A stretch of DNA of 64,000 nt, taken from JAJPGZ01 sp038229295 (GTDB lineage Bacteria; Verrucomicrobiota; Verrucomicrobiia; Chthoniobacterales; UBA10450). Under the pieces are notes generated by a model that was not told where the DNA came from, did no database searches, and was given only the letters and a program-made list of their open reading frames with translations. The translations under genes and the position numbers were made by a program. The stretch lies in the NCBI GenBank assembly GCA_038229295.1, contig JBBROO010000001.1, positions 1-64,000 of the forward strand, in the 5' to 3' direction. Shown in pieces: positions 1-7,760 of the stretch. Position 1 is the first letter of the stretch. Each line of letters starts with the position of its first letter.

Positions 1-198
1 CGCCACGACGTCACCGACGAGCTCGCCGCCTACAAACTGGCGCAACTACCTTTCCCCGGCGTCTTCGGCGTCTTCTATCAGAACGATCGTCCGACAAAGA
101 ACGCGTTGGAGAAGAAATGGATTGAGAGCTCTCGGGAGAAGACTGGCAACGCAAGTGATCTCCAACTGTTACAAAAAACCTTCGACAGAATGAAATGA
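1..198 (+). CDS. C-terminal fragment, probable 2-oxoacid:ferredoxin oxidoreductase beta subunit
   Basis: The window opens inside this gene; only the last 65 codons are present, ending at TGA 196-198. The tail has a 'LPFPGVFGVFYQ..RPTKN.LE' segment, which resembles the C-terminal region of the thiamine-diphosphate-binding beta subunits of 2-oxoacid:ferredoxin oxidoreductases (Por/Kor type), where a 'P(F/V)P..LG(V/I)' stretch precedes 'RPTYE'. Such an enzyme would produce reduced ferredoxin, a possible electron donor for the NuoEFG-less complex I encoded at 17573-31586. The reading frame is certain; the family call rests on a short tail with no catalytic residues visible, so it is tentative. 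Two short GC-rich hairpins (246-266 and 315-331) lie downstream. Confidence 0.45.
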   Translation, partial: RHDVTDELAAYKLAQLPFPGVFGVFYQNDRPTKNALEKKWIESSREKTGNASDLQLLQKTFDRMK

Positions 199-356
199 TG
201 TCGCGTCTCCCGTTGTCCGGGTAGCGCATGCGTCTCGCGATGCTGGTCTCGGTGTCCCGCCGAGACGAACTTTCTCTGAGTCACTGCTCGCCGAAGAGCT
301 TTCTCGCTGTAGTGGCGGCTGTGTCAGCCGCAAATCGTGTGATAGCCTGACCGGCG

Positions 357-593
357 ATGGCTTCTCGCGGGCAGAACGAACGAAAATTTAAACATCGGGA
401 AGAATTACCCAACGGCGGCCGAAGATATACTCGCGAATTCGCCGGCCGTGCTGGCGGATGGGCTCGCTACATCAAAGAAGTGGATACGAGTGAACGCACT
501 GTTCGATTCGCGCAGGAAATTTACGATTCCAATGGGCGTCTCGTTGCCGTGCATGATAAGTTTCCCGTCGATTTGGGCCACAAACAGCTGTAA
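357..593 (+). CDS. small conserved hypothetical protein (78 aa)
   Basis: A 78-residue, charged, cytosolic-looking protein with a 'GGRRYTREFAGRAGGWARYIKEVD' core followed by 'VRFAQEIYDSNGRLVAVHDKFPVD'. No domain is recognised with certainty. It starts a run of three very small genes on the same strand: the next ATG is 13 nt after its stop, and the second and third genes overlap by four bases. This compact layout, ending in a DUF2283 protein, resembles toxin-antitoxin-like or small regulatory modules often found beside defence genes, but no toxin fold is visible here. The ATG at 357 is the only good start. Confidence 0.65.
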   Translation: MASRGQNERKFKHREELPNGGRRYTREFAGRAGGWARYIKEVDTSERTVRFAQEIYDSNGRLVAVHDKFPVDLGHKQL

Positions 594-606
594 AATCTGC
601 TCACCC

Positions 607-867
607 ATGAAAGTCACCCGCCAAATCGTCGCCGATAAAATTGCTGATTATCTGCATGGCAAAGTTGGCCAGGCAGACTTGGTTGATTGGGCCGAAGGCG
701 CAATGATGGATGCGGATTTCGACGAAACCGACACCGATCTTCTCGCTGATATCATCGGTCGACTTGGCCTCGCCGATGTCGCCGAGTTTGGATTGCGTTG
801 GCAGGACTGCGAAGAATTTCTCCGCCGATTGGGCTACCGCGCCAAAGTAATCGTTTCGAGCGAATGA
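607..867 (+). CDS. small hypothetical acidic protein (86 aa)
   Basis: Middle gene of the three-gene run. The frame is open from 448, but the ATG at 607 is preferred because it clears the upstream gene and begins a coherent helical protein 'MKVTRQIVADKIADYLHGK'. The sequence is acidic and helical ('DWAEGAMMDADFDETDTDLLADIIGRLGLADVAEFG' is split by short turns) and ends in a 'FLRRLGY' segment. It looks like a small partner or antitoxin-type protein. The stop TGA overlaps the ATG of the DUF2283 gene (ATGA, 864-867), so translation of the two is probably coupled. No specific function can be assigned. Confidence 0.65.
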   Translation: MKVTRQIVADKIADYLHGKVGQADLVDWAEGAMMDADFDETDTDLLADIIGRLGLADVAEFGLRWQDCEEFLRRLGYRAKVIVSSE

Positions 868-1070
868 AAATCAGCTACGACGCAAAAGTAGACGCCTTGA
901 GCATCACCTTCCGCGAAACCACGGTTACGACGAAACATTTGGCCGAAGGCATCGCCGCTGATTACGACAGCGAAGGGAGATTGGCTGGCTTGGAAATATT
1001 GGATGCACAAAAGCGCTTTGGTGGAAGCGAAACCATGCGCCGAGTGGAATTGGAAGGCGTCGGCTCATGA
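864..1070 (+). CDS. DUF2283 family protein
   Basis: 68 aa beginning 'MKISYDAKVDALSITF'. The pattern 'Y(D)x..DAL.I.F', then 'EGI..DYD.EGRL.GLEILDA', is the hallmark of the DUF2283 family, small beta-rich proteins of unknown function often found with toxin-antitoxin-like partners or prophage genes. The ATG lies in a 4-nt overlap with the upstream stop. The frame is also open upstream of 864, but that would overlap the preceding gene and lacks the family start. Last gene of the module; the following 80 bp lead to the 3' end of the convergent vsr operon and carry a copy of the TGTCGATCTT word at 1143-1152. Confidence 0.8.
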   Translation: MKISYDAKVDALSITFRETTVTTKHLAEGIAADYDSEGRLAGLEILDAQKRFGGSETMRRVELEGVGS

Positions 1071-1150
1071 ACTGCCCGCGCTTGCTCCTTCCCCCAATTA
1101 ATCAATAACCGATAACCAATAACTCCCCACAGACTGAAATGATGTCGATC

Positions 1151-1573
1151 TTATCTCCGTTCGATCGCGCTTCGAAGACGCCGTAGCACACGTGCTTGTT
1201 TGTTCGGGACAAGCTGACATTCCCAGATTCGTACGACTCGCCAGCCCGCTTTTCGCAATGTGCGCGTAACAAGAAGATCGCGCGCGACGTTCTTCGCAAA
1301 CTTCGGCAACCAGAAATCCATCCGCGATTTCGGCGTGTAGCTGAATCTGCAATGTTTGTGTCGATGCCAGAAGCATCCGTCTACAAAAACAGCGACGCGC
1401 TGCTTGGGAAAAACAAAATCAGGTTTACCGAACAGGTTCGCGTTTCGGCGCCATCCGTTGATGCCGGCTGCTCTGAGAACATTAATGAGTTTTAGCTCAG
1501 TATCGCGGTTCCCAGTTCCGCGAATCCGCGACATAACGAAGGACCGTTTTTTAGGCGTGAAAACATCCGGCAT
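1151..1573 (-). CDS. vsr: very short patch repair (Vsr) DNA mismatch endonuclease
   Basis: 140 aa, normal length for Vsr. The N-terminus 'MPDVFTPKKRSFVMSRIRGTGN.DTE' is the family signature; 'KPDFVFP' (Asp near 52), 'VDGCFWHRH' (65-72) and 'RIWECQL' near the C-terminus match the catalytic and zinc-associated positions. Vsr nicks 5' of T:G mismatches formed when 5-methylcytosine deaminates, and is normally encoded beside a cytosine-5 methyltransferase, as here (5031-6749). It is the last gene of the operon, three bases after the DUF6339 gene. In GHKL/methyltransferase systems a Vsr-fold protein may instead serve as the restriction nuclease; sequence alone cannot decide. A TGTCGATCTT word overlaps its stop codon. 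Confidence 0.95.
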   Translation of the reverse strand: MPDVFTPKKRSFVMSRIRGTGNRDTELKLINVLRAAGINGWRRNANLFGKPDFVFPKQRVAVFVDGCFWHRHKHCRFSYTPKSRMDFWLPKFAKNVARDLLVTRTLRKAGWRVVRIWECQLVPNKQARVLRRLRSAIERR

Positions 1574-1576
1574 GTA

Positions 1577-2317
1577 CTACGCCACAGGTGCTAACCGTTG
1601 CTGCAGACTGCTCTCCACCACATATCTGAGGCGCTGTTCGGGAACCGTGTCGAGCACGTAAGCGCCACCGCGTAAGCGAATCTCTTTCGCCCACTCTTGG
1701 ATGAGATTGCCTCGCTGCGGTGTCTTCTCAAGTTGCGTCCAGTACTTCCGAAGCGCTTCCAATACGGCTTTCACAACAGCTGGACAGCGACCGAGGGATC
1801 GTTCCAAAATAGCTGTTTGGATATCCTGCAGCGACAGCAGGGTTTCAGTTAGTTCGAATGGAGTCGTTCCGAGGTCATGGGTTACGTGGCCAAACCACCA
1901 AAGCCGGGAGATGCCGTTATGCATCTTCGTGCGTGCGCCTTCTCCTTTGAAAAACCATCTATCGATTACTACATCTTCGGGATTCTCCGCCCGCGCAAGG
2001 CCGGCGCCCCAGCGCTTATGCATATATTCGGCGTAGGTGGCATGGCTTAGAAAAACCCAAAGTCGTGCATCCGCGGCTTGGACAGGGGTTAAGCCAGAAA
2101 GCCATTGGTATACCTGTCTTGTGCAGTCCGCATCCGATCTACATTCACCGTTTTCGTCGAGCAATGAGGGCGCGTCTGGGACGTCGATATGCGACAAGCG
2201 AGTGTCAGAAGCAACGATCAGATCGGCAGTAGCAGCTGCTAGGTATGCGCTCAGGTTCTTTCTAACTTCGTTTGCGAGCTTGTCAGTAGGTCCGCGTGCG
2301 AGAAATTGGAGGTTCAC
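1577..2317 (-). CDS. DUF6339 family protein (defence-island associated)
   Basis: 246 aa. The core 'GLTPVQAADARLWVFLSHATYAEYMHKRW' followed by 'DRWFFKGEGARTKMHNGISRLWWFGHVTHD' matches my recollection of the DUF6339 family, whose members have conserved 'RLW.(Y/F)L.H' and 'RWFF....R....N.(I/L)(A/S)RLWW' blocks. The function is unknown; members typically sit in restriction-modification loci with DNA methyltransferases and GHKL ATPases. No nuclease or ATPase motif is visible and there is no signal peptide or membrane segment. It starts three bases after the 304-aa protein's stop and ends three bases before vsr, so co-expression is very likely. Confidence 0.75.
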   Translation of the reverse strand: MNLQFLARGPTDKLANEVRKNLSAYLAAATADLIVASDTRLSHIDVPDAPSLLDENGECRSDADCTRQVYQWLSGLTPVQAADARLWVFLSHATYAEYMHKRWGAGLARAENPEDVVIDRWFFKGEGARTKMHNGISRLWWFGHVTHDLGTTPFELTETLLSLQDIQTAILERSLGRCPAVVKAVLEALRKYWTQLEKTPQRGNLIQEWAKEIRLRGGAYVLDTVPEQRLRYVVESSLQQRLAPVA

Positions 2318-2320
2318 GTT

Positions 2321-3235
2321 CTAAGAGAAAATTATCGCAAGATCGTGAAGGCTCCGGCGCAGCGGACCGCGCAAGAGACGCTGCGCAGCCTCGAGGCAAA
2401 CGGACCCATTCCCGGCCAAGATGTCGATACCCATTTCTTCCAAGCGGCCAAGAACACGGCGGCTCCATCGATGATCAGCGCGAAATTCATCAAGATCCAA
2501 CGCCGGATCACGGAGATAATAAAAAGACTGGAGGAGCCCGGGTAGAATGACCGTCGAAGCAAGTAGTCCCCGAAGTGAGGGATCAGCCCGTAAATTGCGG
2601 TACCGATCATATTCGTCCTGCGGAAGCTCTAGAACGATGCGCTCGTCTTCGCAGTTAACCTCCATGAACGCGAGTCCTTCTCGTCCTCTTCTGATATCGA
2701 GGATTGAGGAAAGCTTAAGAATTGGGTCTGCCTCAAGAGGCGCCTCGAAACGTTTGGTTAAGGCAATTGCGAGCGGCTCTCCAGCAGCTATGTCAAAGGT
2801 GCTATTTTGATAGTCGGTGTGCTGACGCGGATGAGCGTACGCTTCAATATCTGTCGTGGCGACAATTAAGAAGGACGCTTCAACGGTGCCGAACAACTGA
2901 TCGCCCGAGATGGTTAGCTCGAAATTCGACTGCTTTTCGCCGAACACTTTGCGGAAGTGTGTTCGCCTGCACTCAATGTGGAGGAAATAGGACGCTGCGC
3001 CAGAGCTTAAATATTTCTGAAGTGTCGGATCCTCATTTCTCGCTTCTATTTTGAGTCGCCAATTTGGATAGTCCGGCCACACATCGAAGTCGAAGTCGAA
3101 TTCGGTTGCTTCGATATCGTCGGTTAACGGAGACAGCACTGGATGCGGCCATGATCTTGCGCGATCAAAAATCATGAGAGACTTGCTACGAGGGAGTACT
3201 TTCCCGGATTCTTTAGTCGCACGTGAATGCGACAT
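2321..3235 (-). CDS. unrecognised protein of the GHKL/methyltransferase operon (304 aa)
   Basis: I do not recognise this family. The first ~60 residues are acidic with repeated Asp/Phe ('EATEFDFDFDVWPDYPNW'), followed by a mixed alpha/beta domain to about residue 190 ('YFLHIECRRTHFRKVF', 'FELTISGDQLFGTVEASFLIVA'), then a helical C-terminus with 'ILPGLLQSFYYL' and 'RRVLGRLEEMGIDI'. Alternating hydrophobic/acidic strands could fit a restriction-endonuclease-like or specificity fold, but no clear PD-(D/E)XK triad is seen. The start ATG lies 64 nt inside the 3' end of the GHKL gene, in another frame, indicating tight coupling. The position between ATPase and DUF6339 genes suggests a dedicated subunit. 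Confidence 0.8.
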   Translation of the reverse strand: MSHSRATKESGKVLPRSKSLMIFDRARSWPHPVLSPLTDDIEATEFDFDFDVWPDYPNWRLKIEARNEDPTLQKYLSSGAASYFLHIECRRTHFRKVFGEKQSNFELTISGDQLFGTVEASFLIVATTDIEAYAHPRQHTDYQNSTFDIAAGEPLAIALTKRFEAPLEADPILKLSSILDIRRGREGLAFMEVNCEDERIVLELPQDEYDRYRNLRADPSLRGLLASTVILPGLLQSFYYLRDPALDLDEFRADHRWSRRVLGRLEEMGIDILAGNGSVCLEAAQRLLRGPLRRSLHDLAIIFS

Positions 3236-5019
3236 ACTTCACCAGCTTTGAGCGGCACATCTTTCAACCTGGCTTGCTCGACTTCTAACTTGCCGCGCCC
3301 AATCATCTCAGCGCCGTCCAGCACGATGCCTTCGGGCGAACCGTCATCTCCGATCGCGTCGACCCAAACGCTACCTTCATAGTCGCCATCGCTCCGGAGC
3401 ACTAATTCGTACACATCATTTGTTTGAGACTGACTGAATGCGCGCGTCTGTAGGTTCGGCTGCTTTGGACTGAGATCACTCTTGCCTTCTTTCTCACCGC
3501 TCTTTCTTTTTCGGCCCCCAGTGGTCTCGGCATCGCCGTCCTTTGGATTCTCGACATCGTCGCCACCATCGCCCGCGCCGCTTTTACCTCGCGATGTCTT
3601 TCGCTTCACCACTCGAGGTTTAATGTGTGGTGATGTTGGTGGCTGAATGTCTTTCGGAACACCGCCGAGATCTGTTTCGGGATCATTTGCTGAATCGTCT
3701 GGGAGTGGATTTTCCGGTTCTTCTTCAAGAAGATCGGGCGGCACTTCGCCTTCGTTGAACTGGTCTTCCCCGATGTGCGGCACGAGTTTTTTCAGCTCAT
3801 CGCGAATCCAATCCTTCAATTCCTTTAAGGCCACCTTCGCACGTGAATCATCCGCGCGCGCAGCGTCCCATTTGTCATGACGCGGAGGTTCGAGCGTTTT
3901 CAACAACCGGTTCCCTTCATTGCCCTCGCAAACATACAGCCCGCAAAACGGAAAGAATCCAACTCGGGGTTGGTAATAATCAATCACCATCCCGCTGCGA
4001 CGAACTAAGCACACCTTCTTGGGAAGCTCGGTCTTAGCCAATAGAACGTGCAGACGGCTTTCGCCCACTGTCGGCAGATTCGCTGTGATCGTCTTCGCAC
4101 GCTCACTGACGACAGAAAGAAAGTATGGGCGCATTTCCGCTACCTCAGCATCGTGCCGCTCCCGCTCAATCCAATTTCCAAGATTGGAATCATCAATTTG
4201 GTCAGTTCCAATAAGAAAAGAGATTTTACGGTCGTGTATCGCCGGCCAGAAGTTTGCCAAGGCAGACCGAATAAATGGTTGCGACCAATCCTCATCGAGT
4301 TGCCTAGATCCGAGTATCCAGACGTCCAACCCAGCTTCTTCGCGTAAAAACATCTCGATAATTGAGTTCGGGTCGCGAATCGCTCGAAAAGATCGCGCGT
4401 TCCGGTCTACGGTTCCAATGAAGCCCGTCCCTTGGGTCGGAACACCGTCTTCTCCTTCGTGAGTTACCAAGCGGCAGACGCCCTGTAATGCAACGTCGCC
4501 ATTCAACGTGCGAGTCGAATACAATACGGTCCTAAACGCGGAAAGAGCGAGCGGTGCGTCTTTCCCGATTCCATAGGCACCTCCGCTACCAACTTCTTTC
4601 TGATTCGAGACACCGCGAGACTTCACGAGCCCAAACCAGCGACTGGTGTTGTCATCATCCTTCCCGTCCACGCCCGTCGTTCCAAAATCGCTTATCTTCA
4701 GAGCGTCGATGTTTGGCTGCTTAGCCAGCTGCAGCGCCGAGCGAAAAAACTCTCGAGCTTTATCATGTTGCGACCAATAAGCGCCGCAAGCCCGCAACAC
4801 TCGCTGCAACTTGGGAACGAACGGCAGATTCGCCGCATCCAGAGAAATTCGAGTGATGGTGAGGCGAACCGGTGCCTCGTGCGATACTGCCGCGTCTAAC
4901 GAATTTTGCGCACACTCGCGCACGACGTTACGCGCAAAATCCCCCTCGAATGTTTCGATCCCAGCATCATTTAGCCCGGGAACGACACCGCCATTAAGTG
5001 GAGGAAATTCTAATTCCAT
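3172..5019 (-). CDS. GHKL (HSP90-like/MORC-type) ATPase
   Basis: 615 aa. A Bergerat-fold nucleotide-binding site is visible: N box 'VVRECAQNSLDA' (Asn39), G1 box 'KISDFGTTGV' (Asp111) and G2 box 'GSGGAYGIGKDAPLAL' (145-159). The middle domain is uncharacterised; residues ~430-520 are a low-complexity charged linker rich in Lys/Asp/Gly, followed by a beta-rich C-terminal domain. Known precedent: GHKL ATPases related to MutL/MORC occur in prokaryotic restriction-modification operons with cytosine methyltransferases and Vsr-like nucleases. Here the ATPase starts 11 bp after the methyltransferase stop. Likely role (inference): ATP-dependent clamp or conformational switch controlling DNA cleavage. 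The Z1 helicase-like partner typical of the described systems is absent. Confidence 0.85.
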   Translation of the reverse strand: MELEFPPLNGGVVPGLNDAGIETFEGDFARNVVRECAQNSLDAAVSHEAPVRLTITRISLDAANLPFVPKLQRVLRACGAYWSQHDKAREFFRSALQLAKQPNIDALKISDFGTTGVDGKDDDNTSRWFGLVKSRGVSNQKEVGSGGAYGIGKDAPLALSAFRTVLYSTRTLNGDVALQGVCRLVTHEGEDGVPTQGTGFIGTVDRNARSFRAIRDPNSIIEMFLREEAGLDVWILGSRQLDEDWSQPFIRSALANFWPAIHDRKISFLIGTDQIDDSNLGNWIERERHDAEVAEMRPYFLSVVSERAKTITANLPTVGESRLHVLLAKTELPKKVCLVRRSGMVIDYYQPRVGFFPFCGLYVCEGNEGNRLLKTLEPPRHDKWDAARADDSRAKVALKELKDWIRDELKKLVPHIGEDQFNEGEVPPDLLEEEPENPLPDDSANDPETDLGGVPKDIQPPTSPHIKPRVVKRKTSRGKSGAGDGGDDVENPKDGDAETTGGRKRKSGEKEGKSDLSPKQPNLQTRAFSQSQTNDVYELVLRSDGDYEGSVWVDAIGDDGSPEGIVLDGAEMIGRGKLEVEQARLKDVPLKAGEVCRIHVRLKNPGKYSLVASLS

Positions 5020-5030
5020 TTTTCGATTTG

Positions 5031-6749
5031 TTAAGACCGTTTGCCCGAAAGAATAGGAGGTGGGGTTCTAATCGGTGAGCGACACCGCAGCCCGGCAGAC
5101 TGAGCTTCAGTGCAGTAGAATTCCGACGCCGTCAGTTCACCAGCTTTACGGCGGCGCCACGCTTCTCGTCCAATTGCCTCAAGCGCAACGGGCCACCCAC
5201 TTCTTGTGAAACGACAAGCTGCGAATCCCTCAAGACCGGGTAAGGCGGGTTGCAAAGGACACCAAATGCCTTGGGCGTTCCCGTGATTAAGCGCGTTGTC
5301 AGGATGCAGCTCGGGAAAGAGAAAGAGCAGCGCGAGCCAGCCTTGAAGGAACTCGGGCCTTTCACAGAGGCGAAGCTGTCTTCGATCGTACGCGGCGATC
5401 AGTTGAAGCCGCGTCGCCGCTTCAGGGCGACTATGAGGAACCCGTGAGGCGGCATCGAAAAAGTCTTCTGCCATGCGCCCGCGCCCGCGATCGCGCTTTT
5501 GTAATGGTTTTTTCGCCTTGGAAAGGAAGCCATGGATTTCCAGCCCGACAGCTTCCGCAACGAGCGGCGGCACCGCATTTCCAATCAGTCGGAATTGATG
5601 CGTTCGAGCGCTGGGAAACGAAAACCAATCCGGAAAACTTTGGATGCGTGCTGCTTCACGGGGTGTTAACGAACGGTTCTGCGTCGGATGGATGAACATG
5701 AGTCCGTCCTTGCTCAGATGTGCGACGATAGTGCTGCACGGTCTTTTGCGGCTCTGGCGCGTATAACGATCTTTGAAGCTGCTCTTGTCGTACGGGAACT
5801 CGAATTGCACTCCATCTCGGAGAGCGGTCGCAGAGTTTTTTCCTTCACGTAAAAGAAGGAAATCGCGGAGGTCCCGCGCGCTGTGAGGTCGCGCCCTATG
5901 GCCGGTGAGTTTCTGAGTCCGCGCGACCTCAAGCACCCGATAGAGATAGTTGCGTGCTGGCTTTCTCCAGTACGCCAGATGCTTGGCGCGACGTGCGAGA
6001 TCGTAATCAGTCGACTCCACGCCTCCGCCCGCTTCTAACCGCGGTAGATCGCAAATTGCGGGTCCAAGCGTTGTGCCAACCAGCGCGCGCGGCGCTGGCG
6101 TAAGTTGCGTCGCGAAAAAGCCTGGAATGTCGCCGCGCACGCCGATGATAAGCTGGCGTCTGCGCTTCTGCGGCACACCAAGAGAAAACGCATCGGCGAT
6201 CTGCGCGACAACATGGTAGCCGAGCAGACGCGCCTCGTACTGTACGCATGTGAAGTACTCGCCTCCGGCTGCTGACTGAAGGCCAAGGACGTTTTCCATT
6301 ACGAAAACACGCGGCTTAAAATGTCCGACGTACTTTAGAAACTCGCGGTAGAGCTGGCGGCGATCATCCTGGATGAAGCGAAGCGCGCCGTGATTCGCGC
6401 CGTCGCGTTGTCGTGCGGTTGAGAAACCCTGGCATGGCGGGCCGCCGGCGATCACATCGACAGCTGTCGGGCCAATAATTTTCGCTAAGTCCGCCGGCGC
6501 AAATTCCGTCAGGTCTCGCTGCAAAACCTGCGGCACATTCGGAAAGTTCGCCCGGAATGTCGCGGTAGCTTCAGGATCGAAGTCGATTGCCGCGAGACAT
6601 TGAAGCCCCGCCCGTTCCAGTCCGAGCGAAAAACCACCACAGCCGCAAAAGAGATCGACGAATTTGAACGGTTCTGTTCTCGAAGCTGACTCACCGCAGG
6701 CCGACAAGTGCTCGCGAATAGCCGAACCCTTTCGTGCGCGGCGTTTCAC
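5031..6749 (-). CDS. DNA (cytosine-5) methyltransferase
   Basis: 572 aa. Conserved motifs appear in order: I 'DLFCGCGGFSLG' (32-43), IV 'GGPPCQGFS' with catalytic Cys106, VI 'MENV' (Glu152), VIII 'QKRRRQLIIG', and X 'RLIGNAVPP'. The variable target-recognition region lies between VIII and IX, so the site cannot be read from sequence. After motif X there is an extra ~140-residue tail with Trp/Pro/Leu-rich segments ('GIWCPLQPALPGLEGF') that is not part of the usual catalytic core. It transfers methyl from S-adenosylmethionine to cytosine C5, protecting host DNA or producing the lesions that Vsr repairs. The ATG overlaps the XRE gene stop by four bases, so the regulator and enzyme are translationally coupled. 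Confidence 0.93.
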   Translation of the reverse strand: MKRRARKGSAIREHLSACGESASRTEPFKFVDLFCGCGGFSLGLERAGLQCLAAIDFDPEATATFRANFPNVPQVLQRDLTEFAPADLAKIIGPTAVDVIAGGPPCQGFSTARQRDGANHGALRFIQDDRRQLYREFLKYVGHFKPRVFVMENVLGLQSAAGGEYFTCVQYEARLLGYHVVAQIADAFSLGVPQKRRRQLIIGVRGDIPGFFATQLTPAPRALVGTTLGPAICDLPRLEAGGGVESTDYDLARRAKHLAYWRKPARNYLYRVLEVARTQKLTGHRARPHSARDLRDFLLLREGKNSATALRDGVQFEFPYDKSSFKDRYTRQSRKRPCSTIVAHLSKDGLMFIHPTQNRSLTPREAARIQSFPDWFSFPSARTHQFRLIGNAVPPLVAEAVGLEIHGFLSKAKKPLQKRDRGRGRMAEDFFDAASRVPHSRPEAATRLQLIAAYDRRQLRLCERPEFLQGWLALLFLFPELHPDNALNHGNAQGIWCPLQPALPGLEGFAACRFTRSGWPVALEAIGREAWRRRKAGELTASEFYCTEAQSAGLRCRSPIRTPPPILSGKRS

Positions 6750-6979
6750 TTTGCGACGCCGTTTAGAAGTTCTGCTAGCGGGACTTTAAGCGCGGCGGCA
6801 ACGCGAGCGGCGCTGAGAATCGTCGGATTTCGAACGCCGCGTTCGATCCCGCTGACGTAAGTGCGGTCGAGATCGGCCCTTTCCGCCAGCGCTTCCTGAG
6901 AGAGCCCTAACGCCTCACGTTGTTGCCGAACATTTCTGCCAAATCGGGTGAGTGTCTGGTGTCGAACTGCCATCCACAC
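6746..6979 (-). CDS. XRE-family HTH regulator (restriction controller-like)
   Basis: 77 aa, essentially one Cro/C1-type helix-turn-helix domain: 'FGRNVRQQREALGLSQEALAERADLDRTYVSGIERGVRNPTI', with the recognition helix in 'RTYVSGIERG'. This is the size and pattern of controller (C) proteins that time expression of restriction-modification operons, and it is the first gene of the methyltransferase-GHKL-Vsr operon with a 4-nt overlap to the methyltransferase. It probably binds the promoter just upstream (6980-7120), where a 7-bp tandem repeat is found. It could instead be a general XRE repressor. Confidence 0.9.
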   Translation of the reverse strand: MWMAVRHQTLTRFGRNVRQQREALGLSQEALAERADLDRTYVSGIERGVRNPTILSAARVAAALKVPLAELLNGVAK

Positions 6980-7031
6980 ACTTCATCCGAATGTGGAGCA
7001 TCAATCCACGGACTATGAGTCACATCAGAAC

Positions 7032-7059
7032 AGAGGACAGAGGACAGAGGACAGAGGAC
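7032..7059. repeat. four tandem copies of a 7-bp unit
   Basis: AGAGGAC is repeated four times head to tail (7032-7038, 7039-7045, 7046-7052, 7053-7059), then decays. It lies upstream of the XRE/methyltransferase operon and downstream of the TIR-like gene. Slipped-strand length change could alter the operon's upstream region, but nothing else supports this. Confidence 0.9.
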
Positions 7060-7135
7060 AGCGATCAGAGGTCAGGAATAATCCCGCAACAACAACCTTG
7101 CCGTAATGTCGTCGACTTCCACGATGTCGATCTAA

Positions 7136-7760
7136 TCACCGATGTACTTTCAACCAACTTGTGACGAGTTGAAGATAGTCGATAAACGTCAACTGCTCCG
7201 GATCGAGTTCAGCTTCCCCTGCGATCGCAGGCAATTCTCTTCGGAATTCGTTATACATCTCCCAAATCCGTTGCCCGCCCGGAATCGCTGCCCTGCCTTG
7301 GTACGGCTTGTAACCAATCGCGAACTCGACGGATGGCTTTCCGAGGACTGTTTTCGTGCGACCGAATGTCCTGTCCGGAAATGTCCGAGATGAATCGCTG
7401 GTATCGATACGGCGCTCTATCTAAAATTACGCAGCGTTTTTGAGACGAATGGCCTCCGAATCTCTTTGCCCCGAGAAAAATCCCCAGCTCTAATGGCATG
7501 TTAAACCGGGGTAATTGGTAAGGCTGATCTGCAACTTCGGTTCGCGATATGTCGTGAATGCTGTAGTTACATTCGCGAATCAAATTGTAGATGTTGTTGA
7601 TTCGTACCTCACCGGCATCTGTTAGTTCCTTTGTGCACCTGGGCAGGAATCCACAGGCAGATACACAGAAAACTATTGCCTCAAAAAGCTTCTGATATGG
7701 TGAGTCAAACGGACAGTTGATAAACACGCTGCCGCTGGCCGACGCTGGCATCCGGCTCAA
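7136..7760 (-). pseudogene. TIR-like/nucleotide-processing protein, interrupted by a frameshift
   Basis: The first ~155 codons, read from ATG 7760, match a widespread family I recall from defence islands: 'VFINCPFDSPYQKLFEAIVF', 'CGFLPRCTKE', 'RINNIYNLIRECNYSIHDISR', 'PRFNMPLELGIFLGAKRFGG' and 'ISGQDIRSHENSPRKAIRRVRDWL'. These hint at a TIR- or nucleoside-deoxyribosyltransferase-like Rossmann domain. That frame ends at 7251, but a family-like C-terminus ('IPGGQRIWEMYNEFRRELPAI...LTFIDYLQLVTSWLKVHR') continues in another frame to TGA at 7136-7138. The switch falls near 7295-7315. Either the gene is a recent pseudogene, the read has an indel, or frameshifting is used. The small upstream gene overlaps it by 4 nt. 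Confidence 0.75.

Noticed and set aside
4019..4462. Plus-strand ORF of 147 aa inside the GHKL ATPase gene
   Set aside because: Opposite-strand shadow; the minus-strand frame carries the ATPase motifs.
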